Shown: positions 18,901 through 26,659, counted from the first letter of the stretch. The stretch: DNA of 64,000 bases from Nocardioides marmotae (GCF_013177455.1 NZ_CP053660.1:868001-932000), one strand, 5' to 3'. Notes: generated by a model from the sequence alone, not told the origin. A program made the numbers and translations.

Positions 18901-19853
18901 GCTTCCGCCAGGCGCTGGAGGAGGTGGCGACCGAGAGTGGGCTCTCCCGCACCGGCGCGACCTCGTGGGTCTTCGGCACCATCGACCCCTCCTTCACCCA
19001 GAAGCGCGCCGGGCACGAGGTCAAGGCCTACCCCGCCCTCGTCGACGAGGGCGGGACCGTCGGCCTCCAGGTCTACGGCTCCGCCGACGAGCAGGAGGCC
19101 CGGCACCGGCTCGGCGTCGTCCGGCTGCTGCTCCTGCAGACCCCCTCGCCGGTCAAGGCCGTCCTGGACTCCCTGGGCAACACCGAGAAGCTCGCGCTCG
19201 CCGGCACGCCCTACCCCTCGGTCGCCGCGCTGCTCGAGGACTGCCGCCGCGCGGTCGTGCTCGACGTGGTCGACGCCCGGCCCGTGGTGCGCGACGAGGC
19301 GGCGTACGACGCCCTGCGCGCGGTCGCCGCGCAGGACCAGGAGGCGCGGGTGCGGGCCGTGGTCACCGACGTGATCCGCGTGCTGGACCTGTGGCGGCAG
19401 GCCGACAAGGCGCTCTCCGGGCGCGCAGAGATGACCATGCTGCCGGCGCTCGCCGACCTCAAGGCCCAGCTCGCCCGGCTGGTGCATGTCGGCTTCGTCG
19501 GCGAGGCCGGCACCGCCCAGCTGCGTGCCTACCCGCGCTACCTCCAGGCGCTGCTCCAGCGCCGCGCCCGCCTCGACGAGGGGTACGCCGCCATCGACCG
19601 CGACCGGCGGCTGATGGACCAGGTGGCCGACCTGCAGGACGCGTGGCTGCACGCGACCGCGGCGCTGCCCGAGGGGCGTCCGCCGGGCGCGGCGCTGCGG
19701 CAGGTGCGGTGGATGATCGAGGAGTACCGCGTCTCGCTGTGGGCCCAGCAGCTCGGCACCGCCACCCCGGTCAGCGACCAGCGGATCCGCAAGGTGCTCG
19801 CCCAGGCGGGCGGTTCCGGCGGATCGGTCGGCGGCTCGCCGGGCCGGGCGTAA
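15936..19853 (+). CDS. hrpA: ATP-dependent RNA helicase HrpA
   Basis: About 1305 residues, the usual HrpA length. DEAH-box motifs are clear: Walker A 'GETGSGKTTQ' near residue 45, 'TQPRRIAARSVA', DEAH in 'IIDEAHERS' near 150, 'SATIDPERF', and motif VI 'QRSGRCGR'. The helicase-associated domains and the long HrpA-specific DUF3418 C-terminal half follow. It unwinds RNA; E. coli HrpA rescues stalled ribosomes by ATP-driven pulling on mRNA. I chose GTG 15936 because GGGAGG lies 5 bases upstream; GTG 15975, starting 'VEITYPPELPV', is the alternative and gives the N-terminus seen in many relatives. Confidence 0.93.
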   Translation: MRGRPGDWDDGAVVEITYPPELPVTQRREDIAAAIRDHQVVIVAGETGSGKTTQLPKICLELGRGRGAGEGGGLIGHTQPRRIAARSVAERIAGELGTDLGGPDSPVGYQVRFTDRTSKATRVKLMTDGILLAELQRDRMLKKYDTIIIDEAHERSLNIDFLLGYLKRLLPKRPDLKLVITSATIDPERFAEHFADRRGRPAPIIEVSGRTYPVEVRYRPLLELPENDDEGEPIVRDQTEAIVDAVKELSAEGPGDILVFLPGEREIRDTADALAELTTSTRGGGTEVVPLYSRLSAADQHKVFAPHTGRRIVLATNVAETSLTVPGIRYVVDTGVARISRYSLRTKVQRLPIEPISQASANQRSGRCGRVAAGIAIRLYSEEDFEGRPEFTDPEILRTNLASVILQMASLGLGDLGRFPFVEPPDRRNVTAGVQLLEELGALGPAAQGEEDRRGPRLTKLGRRLARLPIDPRLGRMVLEADRLGCVREVVVIAAALSLQDPRERPGPDHPAEQARADQLHARFKVEGSDFLTWLELWRYLKAQQSEMGSSAFRRMCRAEHLNYVRVREWQDFESQLRQVCKEMGIGVGHPADTPDADGIHQALLSGLLSHIGVLEERDKKEKAGERRRGPREYLGARGARFAIFPGSGLARKNPAYLMAGELVETSRLWARQNAAIDPEWAERLAGDLVKRTYSEPHWSKKRAAVMAYERATLYGVPLVADRLVSYGKVDPVVARELFIRHALVQGEWQTRHRFLAENKRLLEEAEELEHRARRRDIVVDEETLFDFYDARVGADVVSGAHFDQWWKRERQRHPGLLTFDPAMLTHDTAEEVREADYPQEWQAEGLTFPISYHFEPGTAEDGLTIDVPVATLNRVAAEDFSWNVPGLREQLVTELIRSLPKNLRVSFVPAPNKAREFLAAVPPGEEPLLDALERWCRATTGVLVPREAWDWSKVPEHLRPTYRVVDEEGREQARGKDLEALKAPLRPRFRQALEEVATESGLSRTGATSWVFGTIDPSFTQKRAGHEVKAYPALVDEGGTVGLQVYGSADEQEARHRLGVVRLLLLQTPSPVKAVLDSLGNTEKLALAGTPYPSVAALLEDCRRAVVLDVVDARPVVRDEAAYDALRAVAAQDQEARVRAVVTDVIRVLDLWRQADKALSGRAEMTMLPALADLKAQLARLVHVGFVGEAGTAQLRAYPRYLQALLQRRARLDEGYAAIDRDRRLMDQVADLQDAWLHATAALPEGRPPGAALRQVRWMIEEYRVSLWAQQLGTATPVSDQRIRKVLAQAGGSGGSVGGSPGRA

Positions 19854-19856
19854 CCT
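19851..19856 (+). promoter_or_regulatory. Leaderless -10 element overlapping the hrpA stop
   Basis: TAACCT starts on the hrpA TAA stop and ends 7 bases before the GTG at 19864, implying that the next gene has its own leaderless transcript. Confidence 0.5.
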
Positions 19857-19863
19857 CGGGCGG

Positions 19864-20457
19864 GTGAGCCGCCAGCACCACCGCCCGATGACGCCCGGCG
19901 CCGGTTTCTTCGCCGAGATCGTCGGCGGCGCCGACCCCGCCCTGGTCACCGAGGCCGCCGAGCGGGCGGCGCTGCTGCTCGTGCGCGGCGCGCGGTCCAG
20001 CGACGACTCCGAGGTCGCCGAGCGGCTGCTGCGGCTCGCCGACACCGAGGGCATCGAGACGATCGCCGAGGTCTGGTCCGGCGCGCCCGCCGACTCCCTC
20101 GCCGGCTGCCTGTGGCGGCTCTACCTGCTGCGGTCCTGGGTGCACGCCGAGCCCGTCACGGTCGCCCGGGAGTACGACGCCGGCCGGGTCCGCGCGCAGG
20201 TCGCCCGGGTCGTCGCGGGCGTCGCCGACCCGCCGGGCCCCGAGCAGCTCAAGACGATGGTCGACGAGGTGCTGCGCGGGATCGCGACCAGCGACTTCGC
20301 CGACGTGTTGCTGCGCGCGGCGGCCTTCGCCCGCGTGGTGGCGACCGGCCGGGCGCACCTGGCGGACTGCGACGAGGCCGCCGTCCGCCGGATGCTGGTG
20401 ATGGCCGAGCAGCTCGAGGCGGCGGGTCACGCCGAGCTCCTCGAGCAGCTGCAGTAG
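19864..20457 (+). CDS. Conserved hypothetical protein
   Basis: 197 residues, GTG start, helical throughout and Ala/Arg/Glu-rich with no membrane segment. The sequence begins 'RQHHRPMTPGAGFFAEIVGG' and ends in regular amphipathic helices. I do not recognise a domain. It follows hrpA by 10 bp but has its own -10 element. The frame keeps the strong third-position G/C bias of its neighbours, so it is a real gene. A helical cytosolic protein, perhaps a regulator or adaptor; that is only a guess. Confidence 0.7.
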   Translation: MSRQHHRPMTPGAGFFAEIVGGADPALVTEAAERAALLLVRGARSSDDSEVAERLLRLADTEGIETIAEVWSGAPADSLAGCLWRLYLLRSWVHAEPVTVAREYDAGRVRAQVARVVAGVADPPGPEQLKTMVDEVLRGIATSDFADVLLRAAAFARVVATGRAHLADCDEAAVRRMLVMAEQLEAAGHAELLEQLQ

Positions 20458-20463
20458 GGCCGT

Positions 20464-20469
20464 TACAAT
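20464..20469 (+). promoter_or_regulatory. -10 element TACAAT of the PemK-like gene
   Basis: TACAAT is a near-consensus -10 hexamer, one of the best in the window. Transcription would start near 20476, exactly where the 5' arm of a 16-bp stem begins. Confidence 0.6.
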
Positions 20470-20475
20470 GGACAT

Positions 20476-20566
20476 CGAGCACGCCGGACCGCGGCAGCCC
20501 CGGGTCCCAAAATTAGCCGCCACGAGCGGCCACGCGCCGTGAGGCGCTCCCGGTCCGGCGTGCTCG
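20476..20566 (+). ncRNA. Structured RNA leader enclosing the PemK-like start codon
   Basis: A perfect 16-bp inverted repeat, CGAGCACGCCGGACCG (20476-20491) and CGGTCCGGCGTGCTCG (20551-20566), encloses 59 bases. Inside are a GCGGC/GCCGC helix and the hairpin GCGCC-GTGA-GGCGC, whose GNRA-type tetraloop contains the GTG codon at 20539. The RNA would begin at the first base of the outer stem if transcription starts from TACAAT. It matches no RNA family known to me. It could be a translation-control leader or a stable small RNA. Confidence 0.55.
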
Positions 20567-21105
20567 TCAACCTCCCCCAGAAGCTCCGGCAGGCAGCCCG
20601 CCGGCTGGCGCCGCCGCGCTTCGTCCACGCGCCCCGCGCCGACGGCCGGCCCGACCCCGGCGAGGTCGTCTGGGCCTGGGTCCCCTACGAGGAGGACGCG
20701 AGCCGCGGCAAGGACCGGCCGGTGCTGGTGCTCGCCGTCGACCACGGACCCCAGCGGCGGCTGCTCGCGCTGATGCTCACCAGCAAGGACCACGACCGCG
20801 ACGCCGCGGACGAGGCGCGGTGGGGTCGGCACTGGATGGACGTCGGCACCGGCGGCTGGGACCGGGAGCGCCGGCCCAGCGAGGTCCGGCTCGACCGGCT
20901 GCTCGAGCTCGACCCGTCGGCCGTGCGCCGGGAGGGCGCCGCGCTGGAGCGACGTACGTTCGAGGCGGTCGTGGCCGCCGCGACGCCCTTCCTCGAGGAG
21001 GACCTCAGGCGGGGAACGTCGTCGCGATCCGCCGCACGGCCCGGCGGGCCGGGTTCCAGTCGCGGGGCCAGCGGCCCGCGTCGGTGGCGACCTCGACGAC
21101 GCTGA
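20539..21105 (+). CDS. PemK/MazF-like (type II toxin fold) protein
   Basis: 188 residues from GTG 20539; an in-frame GTG at 20560 would give a product starting 'VLVNLPQKLRQAARRLAP'. The core 'GEVVWAWVPYEEDASRGKDRPVLVLAVD' is the PemK/MazF signature of a small beta-barrel endoribonuclease, with 'RLDRLLELDPSAVRREGAALERRTFEAV' at its C-terminal part. No antitoxin gene is next to it. Single chromosomal PemK-like genes of this type are common in actinobacteria, and many may not be toxins. The start lies within a strong RNA structure. The last 100 bp overlap the convergent lipoprotein gene. Confidence 0.72.
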   Translation: MRRSRSGVLVNLPQKLRQAARRLAPPRFVHAPRADGRPDPGEVVWAWVPYEEDASRGKDRPVLVLAVDHGPQRRLLALMLTSKDHDRDAADEARWGRHWMDVGTGGWDRERRPSEVRLDRLLELDPSAVRREGAALERRTFEAVVAAATPFLEEDLRRGTSSRSAARPGGPGSSRGASGPRRWRPRRR

Positions 21106-21877
21106 CCCAGCGGCCCTTGCGCAGGATGCCCAGCCCGGTGGCCCGGCCGCGGGCGACCGCGCGCGGTCCGTACGACGCCGGGTAGACCGAGCCGGACCCG
21201 GTCCGCACCGGCACCTCGCGCACCTCGCCGACCGTGGTGCGGGCGTGCTCGAGCCGCTCGGCGCAGTCCGCGCGCCAGGCGAGCAGCACCTCGGTGGCCC
21301 GCCAGGCGGACGTGGCGTCGGGGAACCGGCCGACGACCTGCGTGGCGGTGGTCGACCCGTCGGCGGTGGCGAACCGGCGGCCGGTGGTCTGCACGGCGCC
21401 GATGTCGAACAGCGAGGCCTTCTGGCACGCGCCGACCGGGGTGTCGCCGGCGCCGTCGGCGACCTCGGTCCACGGCCGGTCCGCGGACAGCGCCGGCATC
21501 CGCGTGGCGTCGAGCAGGTGGCCGCCGGCCGCGCGGCGGGCGTGCAGCGGCTGCTGCGGGATCGGCACGAGCGTGCTGCGGGGTCGCTTGGTCGGCTCGG
21601 CGGTCGGGCCGCCGGTCTCCTCGTCCGCCGTCGGCGACGGGGTCGGGGTGGGGGAGGCGTCCGGGCCGCCGGCGGACCCGCTCCCGGCGTCGCCCACCGA
21701 GCTGGTCGCCCGCTCGGGCGCGGCGTCGGGGTCACCGCCGCAGCCGGAGAGCGCGAGGGCCAGCGCGAGGGCGCCGGGCGCCAGCAGGCGACGGCCCGAC
21801 GGACGGGTCGAGGGGCGGGTCGCGGGGTGGGTCGAGGGGTGGCGTACGGGGGTGAGCGCTCGGGGAAGGGGAGGCAC
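21005..21877 (-). CDS. Secreted lipoprotein with C-terminal sensor-like domain
   Basis: 290 residues. Basic N-terminus, hydrophobic stretch 'LLAPGALALALA' and lipobox LSGC with the acylated Cys near residue 46. A Pro/Thr/Ser linker follows, then a globular domain of about 180 residues with two or three Cys ('GACQKAS', 'WRADCAERL'). The domain layout resembles the extracellular PknH-like sensor domains of actinobacteria, but I am not sure. A TACGAT element 5 bases ahead of the GTG points to leaderless transcription. The gene is divergent from the solute-binding protein and convergent with the PemK-like gene. Confidence 0.7.
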   Translation of the reverse strand: MPPLPRALTPVRHPSTHPATRPSTRPSGRRLLAPGALALALALSGCGGDPDAAPERATSSVGDAGSGSAGGPDASPTPTPSPTADEETGGPTAEPTKRPRSTLVPIPQQPLHARRAAGGHLLDATRMPALSADRPWTEVADGAGDTPVGACQKASLFDIGAVQTTGRRFATADGSTTATQVVGRFPDATSAWRATEVLLAWRADCAERLEHARTTVGEVREVPVRTGSGSVYPASYGPRAVARGRATGLGILRKGRWVSVVEVATDAGRWPRDWNPARRAVRRIATTFPA

Positions 21878-21882
21878 GCTGC

Positions 21883-21888
21883 ATCGTA
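21883..21888 (-). promoter_or_regulatory. Leaderless -10 element for the lipoprotein gene
   Basis: TACGAT on the minus strand, 5 bases before the GTG at 21877. Confidence 0.45.
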
Positions 21889-21987
21889 GGCAGCAGAGGC
21901 GGTCGGTAGGGTGACGGCGCGCCCCGGGACAGTGGGGCCGCGTGCTGTGACGTGGGCCGCTCTGCGGCCGAGAGCAAGGAGGGTGCC

Positions 21988-23406
21988 GTGCTGCGGCGAC
22001 GAGGACGGCGGAGCACGCGAGCGGGTCTGGCCGCGCTGGTGGTCCTGGCGCTGGGGCTCGGCCTGACCGGGTGCACCGACGACGCCGACCCGCCCGCGCC
22101 CGACCCGACCCGGGCCGCCCCGCCGGACCGCCTGCTGTTCGGCGTGTGGGGCAACGACGAGGAGGTGGCGGCGTACCAGGCGATGGTCGACACCTACAAC
22201 GCGCGCTCCCAGGAGAGCCAGGTCGAGCTGCGCTCGTGGGAGGACCGCGAGGAGCTCGTCGACGCGCTGCAGGCCGGCGGCAAGGTCCCCGACGTCTTCC
22301 TGGCCTCCCGCCGCGACCTGAAGTGGCTCGTCGACGAGGGGATCACCCAGCCGGTCGACGAGCTGCTCGACGAGCGCGGCACCGAGTTCGGCGACAACTA
22401 CTCCCGCGACGCGCTGCAGGCCTTCTCCTACGACGCGCGGCTGCAGTGCATGCCGTACGGCATCTCGCCGGCTGTCGTCTTCTACAACACCGAGCTCGTC
22501 GACTTCGAGCGGATGCGCAACCGCGGGCTGCCCGCGCCGGCCGACGAGAACGACACGCGGTGGAACTTCGAGGAGTTCGTCGCCGCGGCCGACTTCGCCA
22601 CCCGCCCCCGCAAGCGGACCCGCGGGGTGCACGTCGACCCCACGCTGTCCGGCCTGGCGCCGTTCATCGAGAGCGGCGGCGGCGCGGTCTTCGACAGCGA
22701 AACCGACCCGACCTCGCTCGCCTTCGCCAGCGACGGCAGCCGTGAGGCGCTCGCGCGCACCCTGGAGCTGCTGCGCAACCCCCAGCTGACCCTGAGCGAG
22801 AAGCAGCTGCAGCGGGCGACCCCGCAGACCTGGTTCGAGCGCGGCCGGCTCGGGATGATGATCGGCGACCGCTCGCTGGTGCCGGTGCTGCGCCAGGTGC
22901 AGGGCCTGGACTTCGACGTGATGCCGATCCCCACGCTGGGCAGCTACGCCACCGTCGGCGAGCTCTCGGGGCTGTGCCTGTCCCAGGACGCCGCCAGCAC
23001 CGCCGAGGGCGCCGACTTCCTCGTCCACGCCACCTCGACCGAGTCGGTGACCCGGGTGGTCCGCGCGGGCTACCTCGTCCCGGCCAACCTCGAGGTCGCC
23101 TACTCCGAGGACTTCGTGCAGCCCGGCCGGCTGCCCCTGCACTCGGAGGTCTTCACCGACTCCATCCGCGCGCTGCGCGTCCCGCCGCTGCTCGACTCCT
23201 GGCCCGAGCTCGACGCGGCCGTCCGCGACGACATCCGCTCCCTGGTCACCTCGGCCCCCGACCTCGACCTCGATGCGGTCACCGAGCAGATCGACCTGAA
23301 CTCCCAGCGCGTCCTCGACCCGGACTTCGAGGAGCCCACCGAGTCGCCCAGTGAGTCAGCCAGTGAGTCAGCCAGCCCCTCGGACGAGGAGTCGACCGAG
23401 GACTGA
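21988..23406 (+). CDS. Extracellular solute-binding lipoprotein (family 1, sugar type)
   Basis: 472 residues. Signal 'LAALVVLALGLGLTGC' ends in a lipobox, with the Cys near residue 27. The mature part begins 'LLFGVWGNDEEVAAYQAMVDTYN' and has the alternating alpha/beta pattern and the 'PYGISPAVVFYNTELV' and 'WNFEEFVAAAD' segments of ABC sugar-binding proteins. The C-terminus is a Ser/Glu repeat tail. The start is GTG 21988 with AAGGAGG ahead; a GTG at 21952 lacks such a site. No permease or ATPase gene is adjacent, so it is an orphan that must pair with a transporter elsewhere. -10 candidate TAGGGT at 21907. Confidence 0.85.
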   Translation: MLRRRGRRSTRAGLAALVVLALGLGLTGCTDDADPPAPDPTRAAPPDRLLFGVWGNDEEVAAYQAMVDTYNARSQESQVELRSWEDREELVDALQAGGKVPDVFLASRRDLKWLVDEGITQPVDELLDERGTEFGDNYSRDALQAFSYDARLQCMPYGISPAVVFYNTELVDFERMRNRGLPAPADENDTRWNFEEFVAAADFATRPRKRTRGVHVDPTLSGLAPFIESGGGAVFDSETDPTSLAFASDGSREALARTLELLRNPQLTLSEKQLQRATPQTWFERGRLGMMIGDRSLVPVLRQVQGLDFDVMPIPTLGSYATVGELSGLCLSQDAASTAEGADFLVHATSTESVTRVVRAGYLVPANLEVAYSEDFVQPGRLPLHSEVFTDSIRALRVPPLLDSWPELDAAVRDDIRSLVTSAPDLDLDAVTEQIDLNSQRVLDPDFEEPTESPSESASESASPSDEESTED

Positions 23407-23451
23407 TCCTCGGGGCGGTTCTCCGCGGGGACCGACGGCCGAGGGTGGCGG

Positions 23452-24858
23452 TCAGTCCGCGGCGGGGCCGTCTGCGGGGGCCTCGGCGGCGGCGTCGGCA
23501 GGGGCCTCAGCAGGGGCCTCAGCAGGGGCCTCGGCAGGGGCCTCGGCGCGGGCGTCGGCGTCGAGGATCGCGCGGGTGAGGACCGGCGCGGTGAAGGCGA
23601 TCTGCCACGAGCGGGCGCCGTACCCCTGGAGGACCGCGGCGACGGCGTCGAGCAGCTCGCCGGGCTCGCGGGTGGCCGGCGGGGTCCACAGGGTCCGGCG
23701 CAGGTAGTCGGGGGTCAGCAGGTTCTCGACCGGCAGGCCGTGCTCCTCGGCGAGCGCGGCCATCGCCTCGCGGGCCAGCTGGAGCCGGTCCGCGGCGACG
23801 GGGTCCTTCTCGGCCCAGGCGCGCGGCAGCGGCGGTCCGTCGCCGCGCGGGGCGCGAGCGGGCAGGTCGGCCTCGTCCATCTCGGCGACCTCGCGCAGCG
23901 CGGCGATCCAGCGGTTGGCGTACCGCTCGGCGCCGCGGCCGTGGAACCCCTTGGTCGCCAGCAGCGCCGCGCGGTCGGTCGGCAGGGCGGTCGCGGCGGC
24001 GATGATCGCGGCGTCGGGGATGATCCGGCCCGGGGTGACGTCGCGCTGCTCGGCGAGCTGGTCGCGCAGCTCCCACAGGGCCTTGACGGCGCCGAGCGCC
24101 CGGCGCCCGCGGACCCGGTGGAGCCCCGACGTACGTCGCCAGGCGTCCACCCGCGGCGGGACCTCGAAGCTGCGGAGGTGGTCGAACTCCTGCCGCGCCC
24201 ACTCGTCCTTGCCCTGGGCGACCAGCTCCGCGGCGATCGCGTCGCGCAGCTCGACGAGCACCTCGACGTCGAGCGCGGCGTACTCCAGCCACGGCTCGGG
24301 CAGGGGCCGGGTCGACCAGTCGACCGCGGAGTGCTCCTTCTTCATGGAGAAGCCGAGCACGGTCTCGACCAGCGTGGCCAGGCCCACCCGTGGGTAGCCC
24401 AGCAGCCGCCCGGCCAGCTCGGTGTCGAACAGCGAGGTCGGCGTGAGGCCGATCTCGGCGAGGCAGGGGAGGTCCTGGGTGGCGGCGTGCAGGATCCACT
24501 CGGTGCCCTCGAGAGCCTCCTGGAGCGGCGCGAGGTCGTCGAAGGCGATGGGGTCGACCAGCGCGGTGCCGGCGCCCTCGCGGCGCAGCTGGACGAGGTA
24601 GGCGCGGTTGGAGTAGCGGTAGCCCGACGCCCGCTCGGCGTCGATCGCGACCGGTCCGGTGCCGGCGGCCAGGGCGGCGCACACCTCGGCGAGCGCCTCG
24701 GCGGTGTCGACCACGGGCGGCAGCCCGTCGCGCAGGGTCAGCAGCGGGGACGGCTCGCGCTCCGGCTCGGGTGCGGGGTCCGGCTGGGGCGCAGGGTCCT
24801 GCCCGACGGCATCCCCGCGCTCGTCCGGCGCGGCCTGCTCGGGCCTCTCGCCCGTCAC
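23452..24858 (-). CDS. rnd: Ribonuclease D (DEDD exonuclease with HRDC domain)
   Basis: 468 residues. Catalytic acids in 'VAIDAERASGYRY' (D-x-E), 'HAATQDLPCL', 'FDTELAGRLLG' and 'YAALDVEVL' (Y-x3-D) define a DEDDy 3'-5' exonuclease. An HRDC domain follows around residues 260-340. It trims tRNA and other RNA 3' ends. The GTG start overlaps the stop of the DUF3000 gene by 4 bp. The first 50 residues are acidic and Pro-rich and the last 30 are Ala-Pro-Ala-Glu repeats encoded by a 12-bp tandem repeat, both additions to the E. coli-type core. Confidence 0.9.
   Translation of the reverse strand: MTGERPEQAAPDERGDAVGQDPAPQPDPAPEPEREPSPLLTLRDGLPPVVDTAEALAEVCAALAAGTGPVAIDAERASGYRYSNRAYLVQLRREGAGTALVDPIAFDDLAPLQEALEGTEWILHAATQDLPCLAEIGLTPTSLFDTELAGRLLGYPRVGLATLVETVLGFSMKKEHSAVDWSTRPLPEPWLEYAALDVEVLVELRDAIAAELVAQGKDEWARQEFDHLRSFEVPPRVDAWRRTSGLHRVRGRRALGAVKALWELRDQLAEQRDVTPGRIIPDAAIIAAATALPTDRAALLATKGFHGRGAERYANRWIAALREVAEMDEADLPARAPRGDGPPLPRAWAEKDPVAADRLQLAREAMAALAEEHGLPVENLLTPDYLRRTLWTPPATREPGELLDAVAAVLQGYGARSWQIAFTAPVLTRAILDADARAEAPAEAPAEAPAEAPADAAAEAPADGPAAD
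23501..23548. repeat. Four 12-bp tandem repeats at the RNase D C-terminus
   Basis: GGGGCCTC(A/G)GC(A/G) four times; encodes the repeated Ala-Glu-Ala-Pro units. In frame, so copy number can drift without frameshift. Confidence 0.9.
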
Positions 24859-25493
24859 CGGGCGGGGCCGCGCTGACCGCGGCGGCTCGGCATGACGCTC
24901 ACGCCGTCGGGCACGGGGGGCAGCCCGACCGCGGTGCACAGCAGCTCGCCCCAGGCCTCGACGTGGGGGCCGAGGTCGGGCGTCGTGCCGGGGGCGGAGC
25001 CGGCGGGCACGCCGGGCGTCCAGGACGCGCGGATCTCCAGCTGCGCCGTGCCGACCTCGTCGGCCATGCCGCCGAAGCTCTCGGTGGCCACCCGGGTGAC
25101 CGTGCCGGAGGCCATCGCGTACGTCGCCCCGTGGGCGTCGAGCGCCTCGGTCAACCACGACCAGCCGACCTCGGCCAGCATCGGGTCGCTGACCATGTCG
25201 ACCTCGATCTCGGCGCGGGCGTAGGCCACGCAGCGGAACGTGCCGTCCCACACGTCGTTGCCGTCGGGGTCGTGCAGCGCGATGATCCGGCCGGTGCCCA
25301 CGTCGGTGCCGTCCACGGTGACGTCGGCGCTCAGCGCGGCGGCGTACGGCGCGATCCGCTGGGGCGCGGGCATCTCCTCGCAGAAGACCTCCGGGCGGAG
25401 CCGCGCGGTGCGCATGCTCGCCACGGCGTCCCGGAACTGCGGGGGGCTCGCCGCCGCACCCGTCCCCGGATGCGCCTCCTGACGCACGACCAT
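24855..25493 (-). CDS. DUF3000 domain-containing protein
   Basis: 212 residues with the pattern I recognise as DUF3000: 'FRDAVASMRTARLRPEVFCEEMPAPQRIAPYAAALSADV', 'RIIALHDPDGNDVWDGTFRCVAYARAEIE' and 'EVGWSWLTEALDAHGA'. It is actinobacteria-specific, of unknown function, and usually found beside RNase D and hemE as here. Coupled to rnd by a 4-bp overlap. A TACTGT element ends 6 bases before the ATG, so the message is probably leaderless; the promoter lies back to back with that of hemE. Confidence 0.9.
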   Translation of the reverse strand: MVVRQEAHPGTGAAASPPQFRDAVASMRTARLRPEVFCEEMPAPQRIAPYAAALSADVTVDGTDVGTGRIIALHDPDGNDVWDGTFRCVAYARAEIEVDMVSDPMLAEVGWSWLTEALDAHGATYAMASGTVTRVATESFGGMADEVGTAQLEIRASWTPGVPAGSAPGTTPDLGPHVEAWGELLCTAVGLPPVPDGVSVMPSRRGQRGPAR

Positions 25494-25499
25494 GGGCCC

Positions 25500-25505
25500 A
25501 CAGTA
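25500..25505 (-). promoter_or_regulatory. Leaderless -10 element for DUF3000-rnd
   Basis: TACTGT on the minus strand, 6 bases before the ATG at 25493. Confidence 0.5.
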
Positions 25506-25564
25506 GGTCGCAGGGCCTCGAACCGATGTGCGAACACGCCGGGGCGGGTGCGAGGCTTGTGGTC

Positions 25565-26614
25565 GTGAGCAGCGCCAACCGTCATCCCGGTCTCGCCGAC
25601 AGCGCCTTCTTGAAGGCAGCCCGCGGGGAGCCCGTGCCGCACACGCCGGTCTGGTACATGCGCCAGGCGGGCCGCTCGCTGCCGGAGTACCTCCGCGTCC
25701 GCGAGGGCGTCGGCATGCTCGAGTCCTGCATGGACCCCGACCTGGTCACCGAGATCACCCTGCAGCCGGTGCGCCGGTACGGCGTCGACGCGGCCATCTT
25801 CTTCTCCGACATCGTGCTGCCGCTCAAGGCGGTCGGGGTCGACCTGGACATCAAGCCCGGCGTCGGGCCGGTCGTCGCCTCGCCGGTGCGCACCCTGGCC
25901 GACGTCGAGGCCATCCCGGACCTGACCCCCGAGCACGTCCCGTTCATCACCGCCGCGGTGCGGTCGCTGGTCGGCGAGCTCGGCGCGACCCCGCTCATCG
26001 GGTTCGCCGGGGCGCCGTTCACCGTGGCGTCCTACCTCGTCGAGGGCGGGCCGTCGAAGGAGCACGCGAAGACCAAGGCGATGATGTTCGGCGCCCCGGA
26101 GGTCTGGGACGCGCTCATGCGCAAGATCGCCGGCATCGCCTCGGCGTACCTCTCGGTGCAGGTCACCGCGGGCGCCTCGGCCGTCCAGCTCTTCGACTCC
26201 TGGGCGGGCGCGCTCACCCCGGCCGACTACGCCGAGCACGTCATGCCGCACTCCGCGCGCGTGCTGGCCGCGGCCGGCGAGCTCGGCGTGCCGCGGATCC
26301 ACTTCGGCGTCGGCACCTCCAACCTGCTCGGCCTCATGGGCGAGGCGGGCGCCGACGTGGTCGGCGTCGACTGGCGCACGCCGCTCGGCTCCGCGATCGG
26401 CGTCGTCGGCGACCGCGGCGTCCAGGGCAACCTCGACCCGACCCTCGTCTTCGCGCCGACCGAGGTGATGACCCGCCGCGCCGCCGAGGTGATCGAGGCC
26501 GGCCGCGCCGCGAAGGGGCACATCTTCAACCTCGGCCACGGGGTCATCCCCTCCACCGACCCCGCCCAGCTCGAGCGGCTCACCGAGTTCGTGCAGTCCT
26601 ACCCGCTCACCTGA
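25565..26614 (+). CDS. hemE: Uroporphyrinogen decarboxylase
   Basis: 349 residues, normal HemE length. The signature 'WYMRQAGRSLPEYL' near residue 28 and the 'GFAGAPFTVASYLVEGG' and 'NLGHGVIPSTDP' motifs are present. It decarboxylates uroporphyrinogen III to coproporphyrinogen III, the last step shared by all heme routes. GTG 25565 is preferred; the -10-like GAGGCT ends 7 bases upstream, so the transcript may be leaderless. Its pathway partners cgoX and hemQ lie 6.5 kb downstream. Confidence 0.95.
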   Translation: MSSANRHPGLADSAFLKAARGEPVPHTPVWYMRQAGRSLPEYLRVREGVGMLESCMDPDLVTEITLQPVRRYGVDAAIFFSDIVLPLKAVGVDLDIKPGVGPVVASPVRTLADVEAIPDLTPEHVPFITAAVRSLVGELGATPLIGFAGAPFTVASYLVEGGPSKEHAKTKAMMFGAPEVWDALMRKIAGIASAYLSVQVTAGASAVQLFDSWAGALTPADYAEHVMPHSARVLAAAGELGVPRIHFGVGTSNLLGLMGEAGADVVGVDWRTPLGSAIGVVGDRGVQGNLDPTLVFAPTEVMTRRAAEVIEAGRAAKGHIFNLGHGVIPSTDPAQLERLTEFVQSYPLT

Positions 26615-26659
26615 CCGCCCCCGCCGCCGCTTGCTCGATCAGGCGAGCGCCGGTCCCAC

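Noticed and set aside
15909..20054. Open frame of about 1380 codons antisense to hrpA
   Set aside because: High GC keeps antisense frames open. The translation is low-complexity (Gly/Val/Asp/Arg/Leu), with no domain, and hrpA on the other strand is unmistakable.
20539..21105. Frameshifted or truncated PemK gene
   Set aside because: The frame is continuous through the conserved core, and the extra C-terminal residues are just read-through into the convergent overlap.
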